A stretch of DNA of 64,000 bases from Thalassomonas actiniarum (GTDB taxonomy: Bacteria > Pseudomonadota > Gammaproteobacteria > Enterobacterales > Alteromonadaceae): contig NZ_CP059735.1 of the NCBI RefSeq assembly GCF_000948975.2, positions 3,658,001 through 3,722,000 of the forward strand, read 5' to 3'. The first letter of the stretch is position 1; each line of letters opens with the position of its first letter. This document shows, in pieces, positions 56,805 to 64,000 of this stretch. The position numbers and the translations under genes are program-made. The notes below the pieces were generated by a model, which searched no databases, had not been told where the DNA came from, and saw only the letters and a program-made list of their open reading frames with translations.

Positions 56805-58991
56805 TTAAAACTTGGTTTGAAAACTTAATTCAACCGCTCTTGGCGGGGCAATGCCTATTTGGTTGGGATAAAAGATATCGCCCCAGGGGGCATAGTCTTC
56901 ATCCAGTATATTACGGGCATTGATAGAGATGCGTAACTTGTCCAGGGTATAGGCGGCAAAGGCATTCACCACCATATAATCCTGTAAGGTGACGGTATTT
57001 TCAAAGTTAGTATGGCGTTTGCTTATGTAACGCACTCCCCCGCCCAACTCCAGCGGTAACCCGGCAATGTTATTAACACTGAACCAGGCATTGGCCACCC
57101 ACTTGGGTACATTCGGCGGGGTATTGCCGCTGGCATCAACACCAAAGTCCGGATCCAGGTAATCCTCATACTTAGCCCGGGTATAGGCAAAATTTCCCCC
57201 CACCCGCCAGTTTTGCGATAAACGCCCGGAAGCGGCAAACTCTATCCCTTTCGCCACCTGGCTGCCTGAATTCCCCACACTATCATGTGTCACCAGCAAG
57301 AGAATATTTTCCCGTTTAGTTTTATAAATCGCCGAGGTCATTTCGATGTTGCCGTCGGCGGATACCGATTTAACACCCAGCTCAAGCTGGCTGATATCGG
57401 TAAAATCAAAGTTTTCATTGGCGTTAACCAGGTAGATATTTGAACCCACGGGATCATGGCCGGTGCTGAACTGGCCATAGACAGAGAGATTTTCTGTCAG
57501 CTGATAACTCGATGCCAGCCGGTAAGAAGTGGGTTTAAACGTTCTTTTAAAGCTGTCTTCAACAATAAAAATGCCATTTTCATCAAAATTATCCCGGGTG
57601 GTATCAATGAAATCTTTACGTATTCCCAGGGATAAATGCCAGTCATCGTTGAGAAACACAGTATCTTCAACCATGATGGCAAACTCATCTATTTTGGTCG
57701 GACTGAGCCTTTTATCAAGCGGACCAAACAGGCCGGCGACGGGTTGGTACGGATCAACACTGTCGCCGTCAGGAAATCCACGGGCACGTTCAAAATCTGT
57801 GCGGGCATAGTCCAGCCCGATCGTCAACTGATGCTCAACTTGACCGAGCAAGTGTTCGATATTGATATCGAGTTGGTTGCCGTAAAATTGATGATCATGG
57901 AAGACAAAAAACCTGTCCCGGTCGAGCAAAGAGGTTTGTGGGTTAAAAACATAGCTTTCGGCATTTTTCCATGCCCGGTCGGCGCTAAAGTGAAACAAAG
58001 TATTTTTCACTTTTACCCTGCTGCTTGGCTGCCAGTTAGCCGTGATTTTGCTCCATAAATGCTCAGAATCCGATCTTTGGTCGTCAATATTATAATTATT
58101 AAACCTTAACTGCTGATCCAGTACCGAGCCATTATCAGTGTTGATAATCCCCGAAATGGGCTCCCGGGAAAAAGGTGCCGGTACCAGCGGGGTCCCCCAG
58201 TAAGCGGGTAAGTCATCGTCTAAATAATCAAAACTGAGCAGCATATCCAATGACGGCGACACCTGCCACAGCATGGACGCTGTGATATTAAAGGAATAAG
58301 AGTCAGTATCATCAACCCAACCGTTAGAGGCAGCACGGTTAATATCAACACGATAGGCCAGCTTATCGGTAACAGGTCCGGAGCGGCCAATGCCCCATTC
58401 GCTGCTGTCAAAGCGGCTATAGGCGCCAAACAATTCGGTGGCGCTTTCCTGGCCAATCACAGGCTTTTTGGTGATCATATTGATAATACCGGAAGCCGTT
58501 GGCGCAGCAAAATGTAAAGAAGCCGGCCCTTTTAAAATCTCCACCTGCTGCAGGTTAAAGGTATTATGTGGCCGCATTGTCATAGATGCCGGGCCAAGGC
58601 GGATACCGTCGCGCAATACAATAACAGAGTCGCGGATAAAACCGCGCATGGAAAAGCTCGACGGCTCTGCCGGTGACTCCCCGGAAATCACCCCGACAAG
58701 ATGTTCGGCCGCTTCGGTAACCGTTTTCAACCCCCTGGCACGCATGGTCCGGCTGTTGATCACTTCCACCGATAACGGCAGTTGCATCGCGCTCAGCTCA
58801 AAGGGATTGGCGGTTTTTATCGCCTGCCCCAGGCCAAGGTCGCGTACCGCGGCCCCGGCAATGTCGATTTCCAGCAATGCCTTTAACGATAACTCCGGCA
58901 TATATTCATCTATCGGCTCTTGGGCAGTCGCAGGAGGTAAACCGATAAAAAACAGGAAAATAAAATAAACCCGTCGGGAGCACAAAAGCAT
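56805..58991 (-). CDS. TonB-dependent outer-membrane receptor (siderophore type)
   Basis: 728 aa with a signal peptide (LLCSRRVYFIFLFFIGLPPA). Plug domain at about 60-190 (PLSVEVINSRTMRARG, FSMRGFIRDSVIVLRDG, VEILKGPASLHFAAPTASG), then a 22-strand-type barrel with LSLGIRKDF, YGQFSTGHDPVGSN and NARNILDEDYAPWGD, ending in Phe (SFQTKF). The family includes ferric siderophore receptors such as FhuE/FpvA. The upstream region has a Fur-like partial match (GATAATAATAGCC near 59012), weak. The ligand is not known. A LytS/LytTR pair lies just upstream on the same strand. Confidence 0.92.
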   Translation of the reverse strand: MLLCSRRVYFIFLFFIGLPPATAQEPIDEYMPELSLKALLEIDIAGAAVRDLGLGQAIKTANPFELSAMQLPLSVEVINSRTMRARGLKTVTEAAEHLVGVISGESPAEPSSFSMRGFIRDSVIVLRDGIRLGPASMTMRPHNTFNLQQVEILKGPASLHFAAPTASGIINMITKKPVIGQESATELFGAYSRFDSSEWGIGRSGPVTDKLAYRVDINRAASNGWVDDTDSYSFNITASMLWQVSPSLDMLLSFDYLDDDLPAYWGTPLVPAPFSREPISGIINTDNGSVLDQQLRFNNYNIDDQRSDSEHLWSKITANWQPSSRVKVKNTLFHFSADRAWKNAESYVFNPQTSLLDRDRFFVFHDHQFYGNQLDINIEHLLGQVEHQLTIGLDYARTDFERARGFPDGDSVDPYQPVAGLFGPLDKRLSPTKIDEFAIMVEDTVFLNDDWHLSLGIRKDFIDTTRDNFDENGIFIVEDSFKRTFKPTSYRLASSYQLTENLSVYGQFSTGHDPVGSNIYLVNANENFDFTDISQLELGVKSVSADGNIEMTSAIYKTKRENILLLVTHDSVGNSGSQVAKGIEFAASGRLSQNWRVGGNFAYTRAKYEDYLDPDFGVDASGNTPPNVPKWVANAWFSVNNIAGLPLELGGGVRYISKRHTNFENTVTLQDYMVVNAFAAYTLDKLRISINARNILDEDYAPWGDIFYPNQIGIAPPRAVELSFQTKF

Positions 58992-59223
58992 AACGTCCCC
59001 TAAGTTATAGTGATAATAATAGCCAGGTTTATTTTCTAGTATAGAGCCTATTGGCGGGTACGGGACAAATACAAGCCTGGATTACAGGGGGAGGCAGGGG
59101 AATGGCTGTTTTTTGCAAAGGATTTTTTACAGCTAACTCCCCCTTAGCCGGGATAACATCAAGGGCTATTTGTCATCCCTATACCGGTCTGAGGGGCAGT
59201 AAAAATTTAGCGATTGAGAACCG

Positions 59224-60060
59224 CTAACAGTTAATCGCCTGTTTTACCTTCTCTTTATAGCTGCGGCTGACTTTAAGCTCTTTGCCGTTTTTCATCACCA
59301 GGAAATATTCACCGTTTAACTGGCTGCAAAACTTTTCGATATAGTTTTTGTTAACCATGCTGGAGCGGTGACTGCGGATAAAAACTTTCGGATCCAGGAT
59401 CTCTTCCAGCTGCTTCATGGTTTTACGCAATATATGGGTGCCCTCGCCGGTATAAACACACATATAATCCCCCGCGGCATCTATCCATAAGATATCTTTG
59501 ACCATCACCCGGGTAACTTCGCCGCCATCTTTAATCGCCAAGACATCGGTATACTGGGTCAGGTTTTCACTCAATTTGTCCCCGTCATTACTGGCGAGCT
59601 GTTCCAGTATTTTTTCACAGTCGTTGCCGGTCACATCACTGACCAGGCGCACCAGTTTAGACTTATGATCACTGTCCTGCTGCACTTGCTTATGCTGGCG
59701 TATTTTATCGAGTGCCTGGCTTAACCTCAGTTCATCCACAGGTTTTAACAGGTAATCTATGGCATGTACTTCAAACGCTTTAATGGCATATTGATCAAAA
59801 GCGGTCACAAACACCACCATAGGCATGGGCAGTCCCTGTGCGATAATTTGCTCGATCACGCCAAACCCGTCCAAACCCGGCATCTGGATATCGAGAAACA
59901 TCAGCTCCACCTGACCGCCGGCAAGGGTTTCAATCGCCTCACGGCCGTTACTGCACTGGGCCTGAATATCAATATCGCTGTGGGCTTGCAAACGTACCGC
60001 TAAGCCTTTTCTGGCAAGGGGCTCGTCATCAACTATGATGGTTGATAGTGGGCTGTTCAT
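59224..60060 (-). CDS. LytTR-type response regulator
   Basis: 278 aa. REC domain (TIIVDDEPLARKGLAVRLQA; Asp57 in MFLDIQMPGLDG; Lys in LLKPVDELRL) followed by a LytTR DNA-binding domain at about 172-276 (LWIDAAGDYMCVYTGEGTH, KVFIRSHRSSMVNKNYIEKF). Follows the sensor kinase by 2 bp, so the two form an operon, as for BtsS/BtsR- or AlgZ/AlgR-like pairs. The target is unknown; the neighbouring TonB receptor is a candidate. Confidence 0.95.
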   Translation of the reverse strand: MNSPLSTIIVDDEPLARKGLAVRLQAHSDIDIQAQCSNGREAIETLAGGQVELMFLDIQMPGLDGFGVIEQIIAQGLPMPMVVFVTAFDQYAIKAFEVHAIDYLLKPVDELRLSQALDKIRQHKQVQQDSDHKSKLVRLVSDVTGNDCEKILEQLASNDGDKLSENLTQYTDVLAIKDGGEVTRVMVKDILWIDAAGDYMCVYTGEGTHILRKTMKQLEEILDPKVFIRSHRSSMVNKNYIEKFCSQLNGEYFLVMKNGKELKVSRSYKEKVKQAINC

Positions 60061-60062
60061 TA

Positions 60063-61130
60063 CTACTGTCCTAACTCATACGGGATGCGGATATTTACTT
60101 TAACACCTGAAGGCTGATTATTGGAGACCACAAGGGAAAAATTATCCCGGTAAAGGGCCTGTAACCGCTCGCGGCTGTTCACTAAGCCCACCCCGCACTC
60201 ACGGAATAAGTTGCCGTTTTTGATCTCTGCCCCCGGGCCGTCGTCTGCCAGTTCAATCAAGAGGTCATTGCCAAAACGGCTGACCGAGACGGTAATGCTG
60301 CCTCCCTGCTCCTGCACGGCAATGGCATGTTTAATCGCGTTTTCCGCCAGGGGTTGTAAAATCATGCTCGGCACTAAAGCCTGCTGACATTCTTCATCAA
60401 TATTAAAATGTACCTGCAAACGTTCTTCAAAACGCACCTTTTCAATATCCAGGTATAAGGACAGCGCCTGAATTTCACTTTGCAGTGTCACCCGTTTCAT
60501 CGGATCCTTATCCAGGGAGTAGCGTAAAAATTCGCTGAGCTTAGTCACCATGCCATTGGCCAGATCATTTTCTTTCACCAAAATCAAAGTGGAAATGGCG
60601 TTAAGGGTATTAAAAAGAAAATGCGGATTCAGCTGATAGCGCAGCATTTTCAGCTGGGCCTGATGGGCGACGGTATTGGCCTTAAGCACATTCTGCCGCT
60701 CTTTTTGCAGCATCTGGTAATACTTGATACCGAAATACAAACCGCTCCAGCTAAGGATGATATAAAACGCCCAGACACTGGATTTGGTATACAAAAGCCA
60801 AAAATCAGGCCGGTAGCCGTGTTTATAGATTTCCCAATAATTGAAATTTTTCACCACCTGCCACAGGACACCGGTAGCATAAGAGGCCAGGATCACCACG
60901 ATGGCTATTTTAAGCGGCGATAAATTCCAGGCCCGGCGGTAAATATAGCGCAGGGGCACAGTGAATAACCAGCCGGCATAGGCATTGAGAAAAATGATGA
61001 TGACAAAGATATCACGGGAGTCATGCAACAATGACCCGAGATAATGTACTAAGGCAAAACCAAACCAGCCTGCTGTATGTAATAACCAAAAAAAGCGGTT
61101 ATTGTTTTCGACTAAATCTTTCCAATTCAC
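60063..61130 (-). CDS. LytS/AlgZ-type sensor histidine kinase
   Basis: 355 aa. Four membrane helices in residues 10-150 (WLLHTAGWFGFALVHYLGSL, IFVIIIFLNAYAGWLF, IAIVVILASYATGVLW, SVWAFYIILSWSGLYFG). The His_kinase domain has phospho-His in QLNPHFLFNTLNAIS and the HATPase motifs LQPLAENAIKHAI and ADDGPGAE. No separate sensor domain, so the signal is probably sensed in the membrane. The start is GTG with no strong ribosome-binding site. It is followed 2 bp later by the LytTR regulator. Confidence 0.94.
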   Translation of the reverse strand: MNWKDLVENNNRFFWLLHTAGWFGFALVHYLGSLLHDSRDIFVIIIFLNAYAGWLFTVPLRYIYRRAWNLSPLKIAIVVILASYATGVLWQVVKNFNYWEIYKHGYRPDFWLLYTKSSVWAFYIILSWSGLYFGIKYYQMLQKERQNVLKANTVAHQAQLKMLRYQLNPHFLFNTLNAISTLILVKENDLANGMVTKLSEFLRYSLDKDPMKRVTLQSEIQALSLYLDIEKVRFEERLQVHFNIDEECQQALVPSMILQPLAENAIKHAIAVQEQGGSITVSVSRFGNDLLIELADDGPGAEIKNGNLFRECGVGLVNSRERLQALYRDNFSLVVSNNQPSGVKVNIRIPYELGQ

Positions 61131-61208
61131 ACAAAATAACCAATAACATGTCCTAACGATATTATGCGCCGCTTCCCTTGGTGACGCACTACCATTAATC
61201 GTAACTTC

Positions 61209-62210
61209 TCAGCAGCTTATCTCATTCTCCGGGTAAAAATCAGCAAAAAGTTGATGAAAGCTGCCATCGGCCAGGGCAAGTTCGTCCAGCAGGACAAACT
61301 GACGGCTTGCCTGCACCATAAATTGCTTGTCGCCGCTTTCGTGCTGATACACCAGATACCACAAGGCATTGATCAAATAGCAAAATGCCAGATAGTGACA
61401 AAGTTTGTCGCTGTATTGGCCATTCAACAAAAAAGTATTAAGCGGTACTTGCTCAAGCAGCGCCAGCATATCCGGCTGCGGGATCTCATTGACCGCGATC
61501 AGCATCGCCAAATCAAACTCTTTTTCCGCCAGGGCGCAGCATTCAAAGTCGATTAACCAGGCCGTGCTTGTCTCAATCGCCTTATCTGTATCCCCTGGCT
61601 GTGTTGCCAGAAGAATATTGGAGAAGTTGATATCCCCATGGCAGGGAACCAAAGGACCGGGTGTGATCCCGGCTGTGATTTTCCCTGTCAGTTTATTCAC
61701 CTGCGCCTCCTGGGCCACCGTTAATTCACCGGATAAGGCAGAGGCTAATTCGCTTATCACCAGCGCCATATCCAACACCGGCAAGGCCACCTCCAGCTGA
61801 TGGCAAGAAGCCATTAAATCCAGGGCTAAGGCAGCTTTTTCACGGATGTTAAGTGTACTTGATGATAACGGCTCACCGTCAATATAGCGACAAATAAGGT
61901 AATCGGGATCCTGATAAACCACAGCAGGAGAAATACCGGCCTTGGCCGCCGCCAAAGAAAACGACACTTCATTGTCAGCGCCGGGCAGCAAGTCTTCCTT
62001 ATCAAAGACCTCATCACCGCCGCTAGAGTGCCCGGCAAAGCTCTTTACAAAACTCTTCACAAAAAAAGCCTGCCCGCGGTCAATCACCTTGACGCAGGCC
62101 TGGCTATAACCGGAAGTGATCGCAGTAATGCTGTCAATATGATGAAAACAAGGCAAGCTGCTTAATGCATCATAAGCCGGGGCAGTATCTTGTATAACAG
62201 GTAAGGCCAT
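61209..62210 (-). CDS. Aminoglycoside/choline-kinase-like phosphotransferase, probable thiamine kinase
   Basis: 333 aa, APH/choline kinase fold. VPCHGDINFSNILL is the catalytic loop with Asp and Asn, and LIDFECCALAEKEFDLAML the metal-binding loop. Phosphorylation of thiamine is inferred from its place directly after a PnuC/PnuT-type transporter and a YkoF-like protein, a pattern described for thiamine salvage operons. Choline or another alcohol substrate cannot be ruled out. The ATG at 62210 is 11 bp after the transporter stop. Confidence 0.82.
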   Translation of the reverse strand: MALPVIQDTAPAYDALSSLPCFHHIDSITAITSGYSQACVKVIDRGQAFFVKSFVKSFAGHSSGGDEVFDKEDLLPGADNEVSFSLAAAKAGISPAVVYQDPDYLICRYIDGEPLSSSTLNIREKAALALDLMASCHQLEVALPVLDMALVISELASALSGELTVAQEAQVNKLTGKITAGITPGPLVPCHGDINFSNILLATQPGDTDKAIETSTAWLIDFECCALAEKEFDLAMLIAVNEIPQPDMLALLEQVPLNTFLLNGQYSDKLCHYLAFCYLINALWYLVYQHESGDKQFMVQASRQFVLLDELALADGSFHQLFADFYPENEISC

Positions 62211-62221
62211 AGGGGTATAGA

Positions 62222-62872
62222 CTAAGTTAAGGCAACTTTAGCTTCGCCGGAAAAGCTTTGTTTCCAATGATAGTAACCATAAGCGGCGATAACGACATAC
62301 AGGCCAAAAAGCACTGCGGTCGGGGTCAGGTCTTTTTCCAGGTACAGATAAATCGACACCAGATCAATCACCACCCAGTACAACCAATTCTCCAGGACTT
62401 TTTGCGCTACCAGGTAAGTGGCAAAAACCGCAAACACCGTAGTTGCACTGTCAAAATAGGGAAAATGTGCCTGAGTATAATTGGCCATCACATAACCCAG
62501 GCCAAGACTGACAAGTGCTAACACGGCAATCACCTTAAGGTGCAAGAGCAGCGGCCAGCTCTGGATCCCCTCCCCTCCCTGTTCGGCGGTGCTGACATTG
62601 TTAACGGGCATATTCTTGCTCTTTTGCCAGCAAAACCAGCCATAGACAGCCATCAGCAAATAATACACCTGCAGCAGGGAGTCCATAAATAAATAGACAT
62701 CATAAAAAATGGCGGTGTAAATCGCGGTGCTGATAAAAGCCGCCGGCCAGCACCAGACATTGCCTTTTGCCGCCAGCACCACATAAAGCAAGGAGGTTAA
62801 TACCGCCGCCAGCTCCAGCAAAGGCAGGGAAGTAAAATAGTTTACCGTTTCCAAAAATACAGCTTCAGTCAT
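62222..62872 (-). CDS. pnuT: PnuC-family vitamin transporter (probable PnuT, thiamine)
   Basis: Integral membrane protein of about 216 aa with seven hydrophobic stretches. GNVWCWPAAFISTAIYTAIF, YYLLMAVYGWFCWQKSK and NWLYWVVIDLVSIYLYLEKD are PnuC-family signatures. PnuC carries nicotinamide riboside; the PnuT branch carries thiamine. Adjacent YkoF-like and kinase genes favour thiamine. The ATG at 62872 lies 8 bases after the previous stop; a TTG 12 bases earlier is less likely. Confidence 0.9.
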   Translation of the reverse strand: MTEAVFLETVNYFTSLPLLELAAVLTSLLYVVLAAKGNVWCWPAAFISTAIYTAIFYDVYLFMDSLLQVYYLLMAVYGWFCWQKSKNMPVNNVSTAEQGGEGIQSWPLLLHLKVIAVLALVSLGLGYVMANYTQAHFPYFDSATTVFAVFATYLVAQKVLENWLYWVVIDLVSIYLYLEKDLTPTAVLFGLYVVIAAYGYYHWKQSFSGEAKVALT

Positions 62873-62880
62873 TATTGCTA

Positions 62881-63150
62881 TCAACCTTTTTCTGCTTCAA
62901 CTACAGAGCGGTCGCCGTTAATAAATTTACAAACAAACACTGCGGCATCAACATTTTGGTGCACCTGTTTAATTTCTGCCATCACATGGCTTACCGCCAG
63001 GTCATAGTCGCCAAAAACCTGGGTGCTCATGCCATTGGTCACGACTTTAAGGCCATCAATGCCCCGCAGCCGTTTGATAAAGGCCCAGATCTCATCTTTA
63101 AACTTAAGCTCGGCCAGGGGATACAAGCTGATCTCAATTGATATTTTCAT
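62881..63150 (-). CDS. YkoF-like thiamine/HMP-binding domain protein
   Basis: 89 aa. KISIEISLYPLAELKFKDEI and LKVVTNGMSTQVFGDYD are typical of the YkoF/MTH1187 family, which binds thiamine or hydroxymethylpyrimidine. Shine-Dalgarno GAGGAG precedes the ATG. First of the three-gene set with the transporter and kinase. A 20-bp perfect palindrome lies 26 bases upstream. Confidence 0.88.
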   Translation of the reverse strand: MKISIEISLYPLAELKFKDEIWAFIKRLRGIDGLKVVTNGMSTQVFGDYDLAVSHVMAEIKQVHQNVDAAVFVCKFINGDRSVVEAEKG

Positions 63151-63175
63151 CGTTTATCTCCTCATTACCCTCTTT

Positions 63176-63195
63176 AGATAAGGTTAACCTTATCT
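63176..63195. promoter_or_regulatory. 20-bp perfect palindrome upstream of the YkoF-like gene
   Basis: AGATAAGGTTAACCTTATCT is completely self-complementary and begins 26 bases before the YkoF-like ATG. It could be the operator of a dimeric repressor. There is no sign of the conserved TPP riboswitch core in this intergenic region. Confidence 0.6.
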
Positions 63196-63252
63196 GTCCG
63201 CAAAGGTTTATACCAGTGCTTGCGCGGTTTATCCAACCCCCGCCAAACACGC

Positions 63253-63283
63253 AAATGCCACTTTCACCGCGAAAGTGGCATTT
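63253..63283. terminator. Stem-loop between the TonB receptor and the YkoF-like gene
   Basis: AAATGCCACTTTC-ACCGC-GAAAGTGGCATTT, a 13-bp perfect stem. On the minus strand it comes 40 bases after the receptor stop and is followed by only a short T-run, so termination may be partial and the receptor may share a transcript with the salvage genes. Confidence 0.7.
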
Positions 63284-63323
63284 TATGCAGATATGTTCAA
63301 CCAGTGAATTAAATTAACTCAGG

Positions 63324-64000
63324 TTAAAATTCATAACTCGCGGTTATCCCCAACTGACGCGGCGCACCGTAACGGACATATTTTTTATTGGCCCAGTCAA
63401 GGTCGGGCTCATTGCCAAAATAAAAGCCACGGGTGCCGTATTTTTCATCGGTCAGGTTACGGGCCCAGAGATAAACCGCCCATTGATCGGCTTCATAACC
63501 GATACGGGCATTGACTAAATTACTGCCGTCGGCTTTCTCATCGTGGCTGTCGGAGTAATAGAAATCACTCTTGCCGGATAAGCTGACATGGCTGAACCAG
63601 CCGTTATCCGCGCGGTAGGTCAGCCCGGCACTGTAGGTATATTCCGGGGCATGGGCCAGTTCACGGTCGGAAATGTCCACTTCGCTACCGTATTTATCCT
63701 GATAGGCATAATCATCGTAACTGGCATTGAGATAACCGATACTGGCATCAAAGCTCAGTTGCTGGTTTATCGCCCAGTTCAGATCAAACTCCACCCCGTA
63801 ACTGGTTGAACTGGCGGCATTGGCGGTATAAATAATAAAACGCTGCGGCTCGTCCGGATTTTGCTGCGAGGCATTCACTTGCTGATCTTGCCTGTCCATA
63901 TAAAACACGGCAAGGTTAGTGCTCAGTCCCAGCTCGGCAAACTGGCTTTTTAATCCCAGCTCATAGTTGATCAGGGTTTCGGTATCAAACTCTTTATAGC
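63324..64000 (-). CDS. TonB-dependent receptor, C-terminal part (runs off the window)
   Basis: The last 225 residues of a TonB-dependent outer-membrane receptor; the frame is open to the window edge, so the 5' end lies beyond 64000. Visible barrel motifs include TETLINYELGLKSQF, SSTSYGVEFDLNWAIN, WARNLTDEKYGTRGFYFG and a terminal Phe (ITASYEF). Location before YkoF-like, PnuT-like and kinase genes suggests a thiamine-type substrate, as reported for riboswitch-controlled receptors in marine gammaproteobacteria. Any riboswitch would be upstream, outside this window. Confidence 0.9.
   Translation of the reverse strand, partial: YKEFDTETLINYELGLKSQFAELGLSTNLAVFYMDRQDQQVNASQQNPDEPQRFIIYTANAASSTSYGVEFDLNWAINQQLSFDASIGYLNASYDDYAYQDKYGSEVDISDRELAHAPEYTYSAGLTYRADNGWFSHVSLSGKSDFYYSDSHDEKADGSNLVNARIGYEADQWAVYLWARNLTDEKYGTRGFYFGNEPDLDWANKKYVRYGAPRQLGITASYEF

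Noticed and set aside
63151-63323. TPP riboswitch before the YkoF-like gene
   Set aside because: The conserved CUGAGA and the second TPP-binding core were not found on the minus strand; only a palindrome and a terminator-like hairpin are present.

Overview
The window looks like a chromosomal segment of a marine gammaproteobacterium of the Alteromonadales, most likely Colwelliaceae (Thalassomonas-like). This is inferred from moderate GC with AT-rich intergenic DNA, the sulfur-relay genes tusDCBE, a HexR-controlled zwf-pgl-edd-glk-eda operon, two GAPDH genes, and Alteromonadales-style lipoprotein and TonB-receptor genes. No insertion sequence, prophage, CRISPR array or rRNA operon was seen.

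Layout. 0.2-5.9 kb: ubiG and gph, then nrdA-nrdB-yfaE (class Ia ribonucleotide reductase) behind a paired NrdR-box region. 5.9-29.8 kb: a continuous 17-gene minus-strand signalling block. In transcription order it holds STAS, CheY, CheA, CheW, CheW, a globin-PASx4 chemoreceptor, CheR, CheD, CheB, a second receptor with no periplasmic domain, STAS, REC-PP2C-HATPase, REC-GGDEF, a REC-plus-unknown protein, a PAS hybrid kinase, a sensor hybrid kinase with REC-REC-HPt, and REC-GGDEF-HPt. 30.1-36.9 kb: yciB, yciI, an LprI-like protein, a 210-bp inverted-repeat element, four tRNA-Ser(TGA) genes, tag, a BI-1/YccA protein, tusDCBE and an AraC-type regulator. 37.3-55.2 kb: a YjfB-like protein, then central carbon metabolism: gapB, a DUF2989-type lipoprotein, gnd, gapA, a secreted trypsin-like protease, eda-glk-edd-pgl-zwf, hexR, pyk, a YbaK-like deacylase and 6-phosphofructokinase. 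55.3-64 kb: a methyltransferase/MerR pair, a GFA-family protein, a TonB-dependent receptor, a LytS/LytTR two-component pair, and a probable thiamine-salvage operon (kinase, PnuC/PnuT transporter, YkoF-like protein) downstream of a second, truncated TonB receptor.

How the parts work together. The signalling block places a complete chemotaxis-like pathway with its own adaptation enzymes next to a PP2C/STAS partner switch and two diguanylate cyclases, so a haem or redox input may reach an anti-sigma switch and c-di-GMP rather than only the flagellum. The receptor (N-terminal globin fold, four PAS repeats at an exact 381-bp period, C-terminal CheR-tethering pentapeptide EWEEF) is the most unusual gene here. 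In the carbon block, HexR-type operators lie before zwf/hexR (two) and gapA (one), which ties the Entner-Doudoroff/pentose entry operon to lower glycolysis. All functions are inferred from sequence motifs and gene order; no database search was possible.
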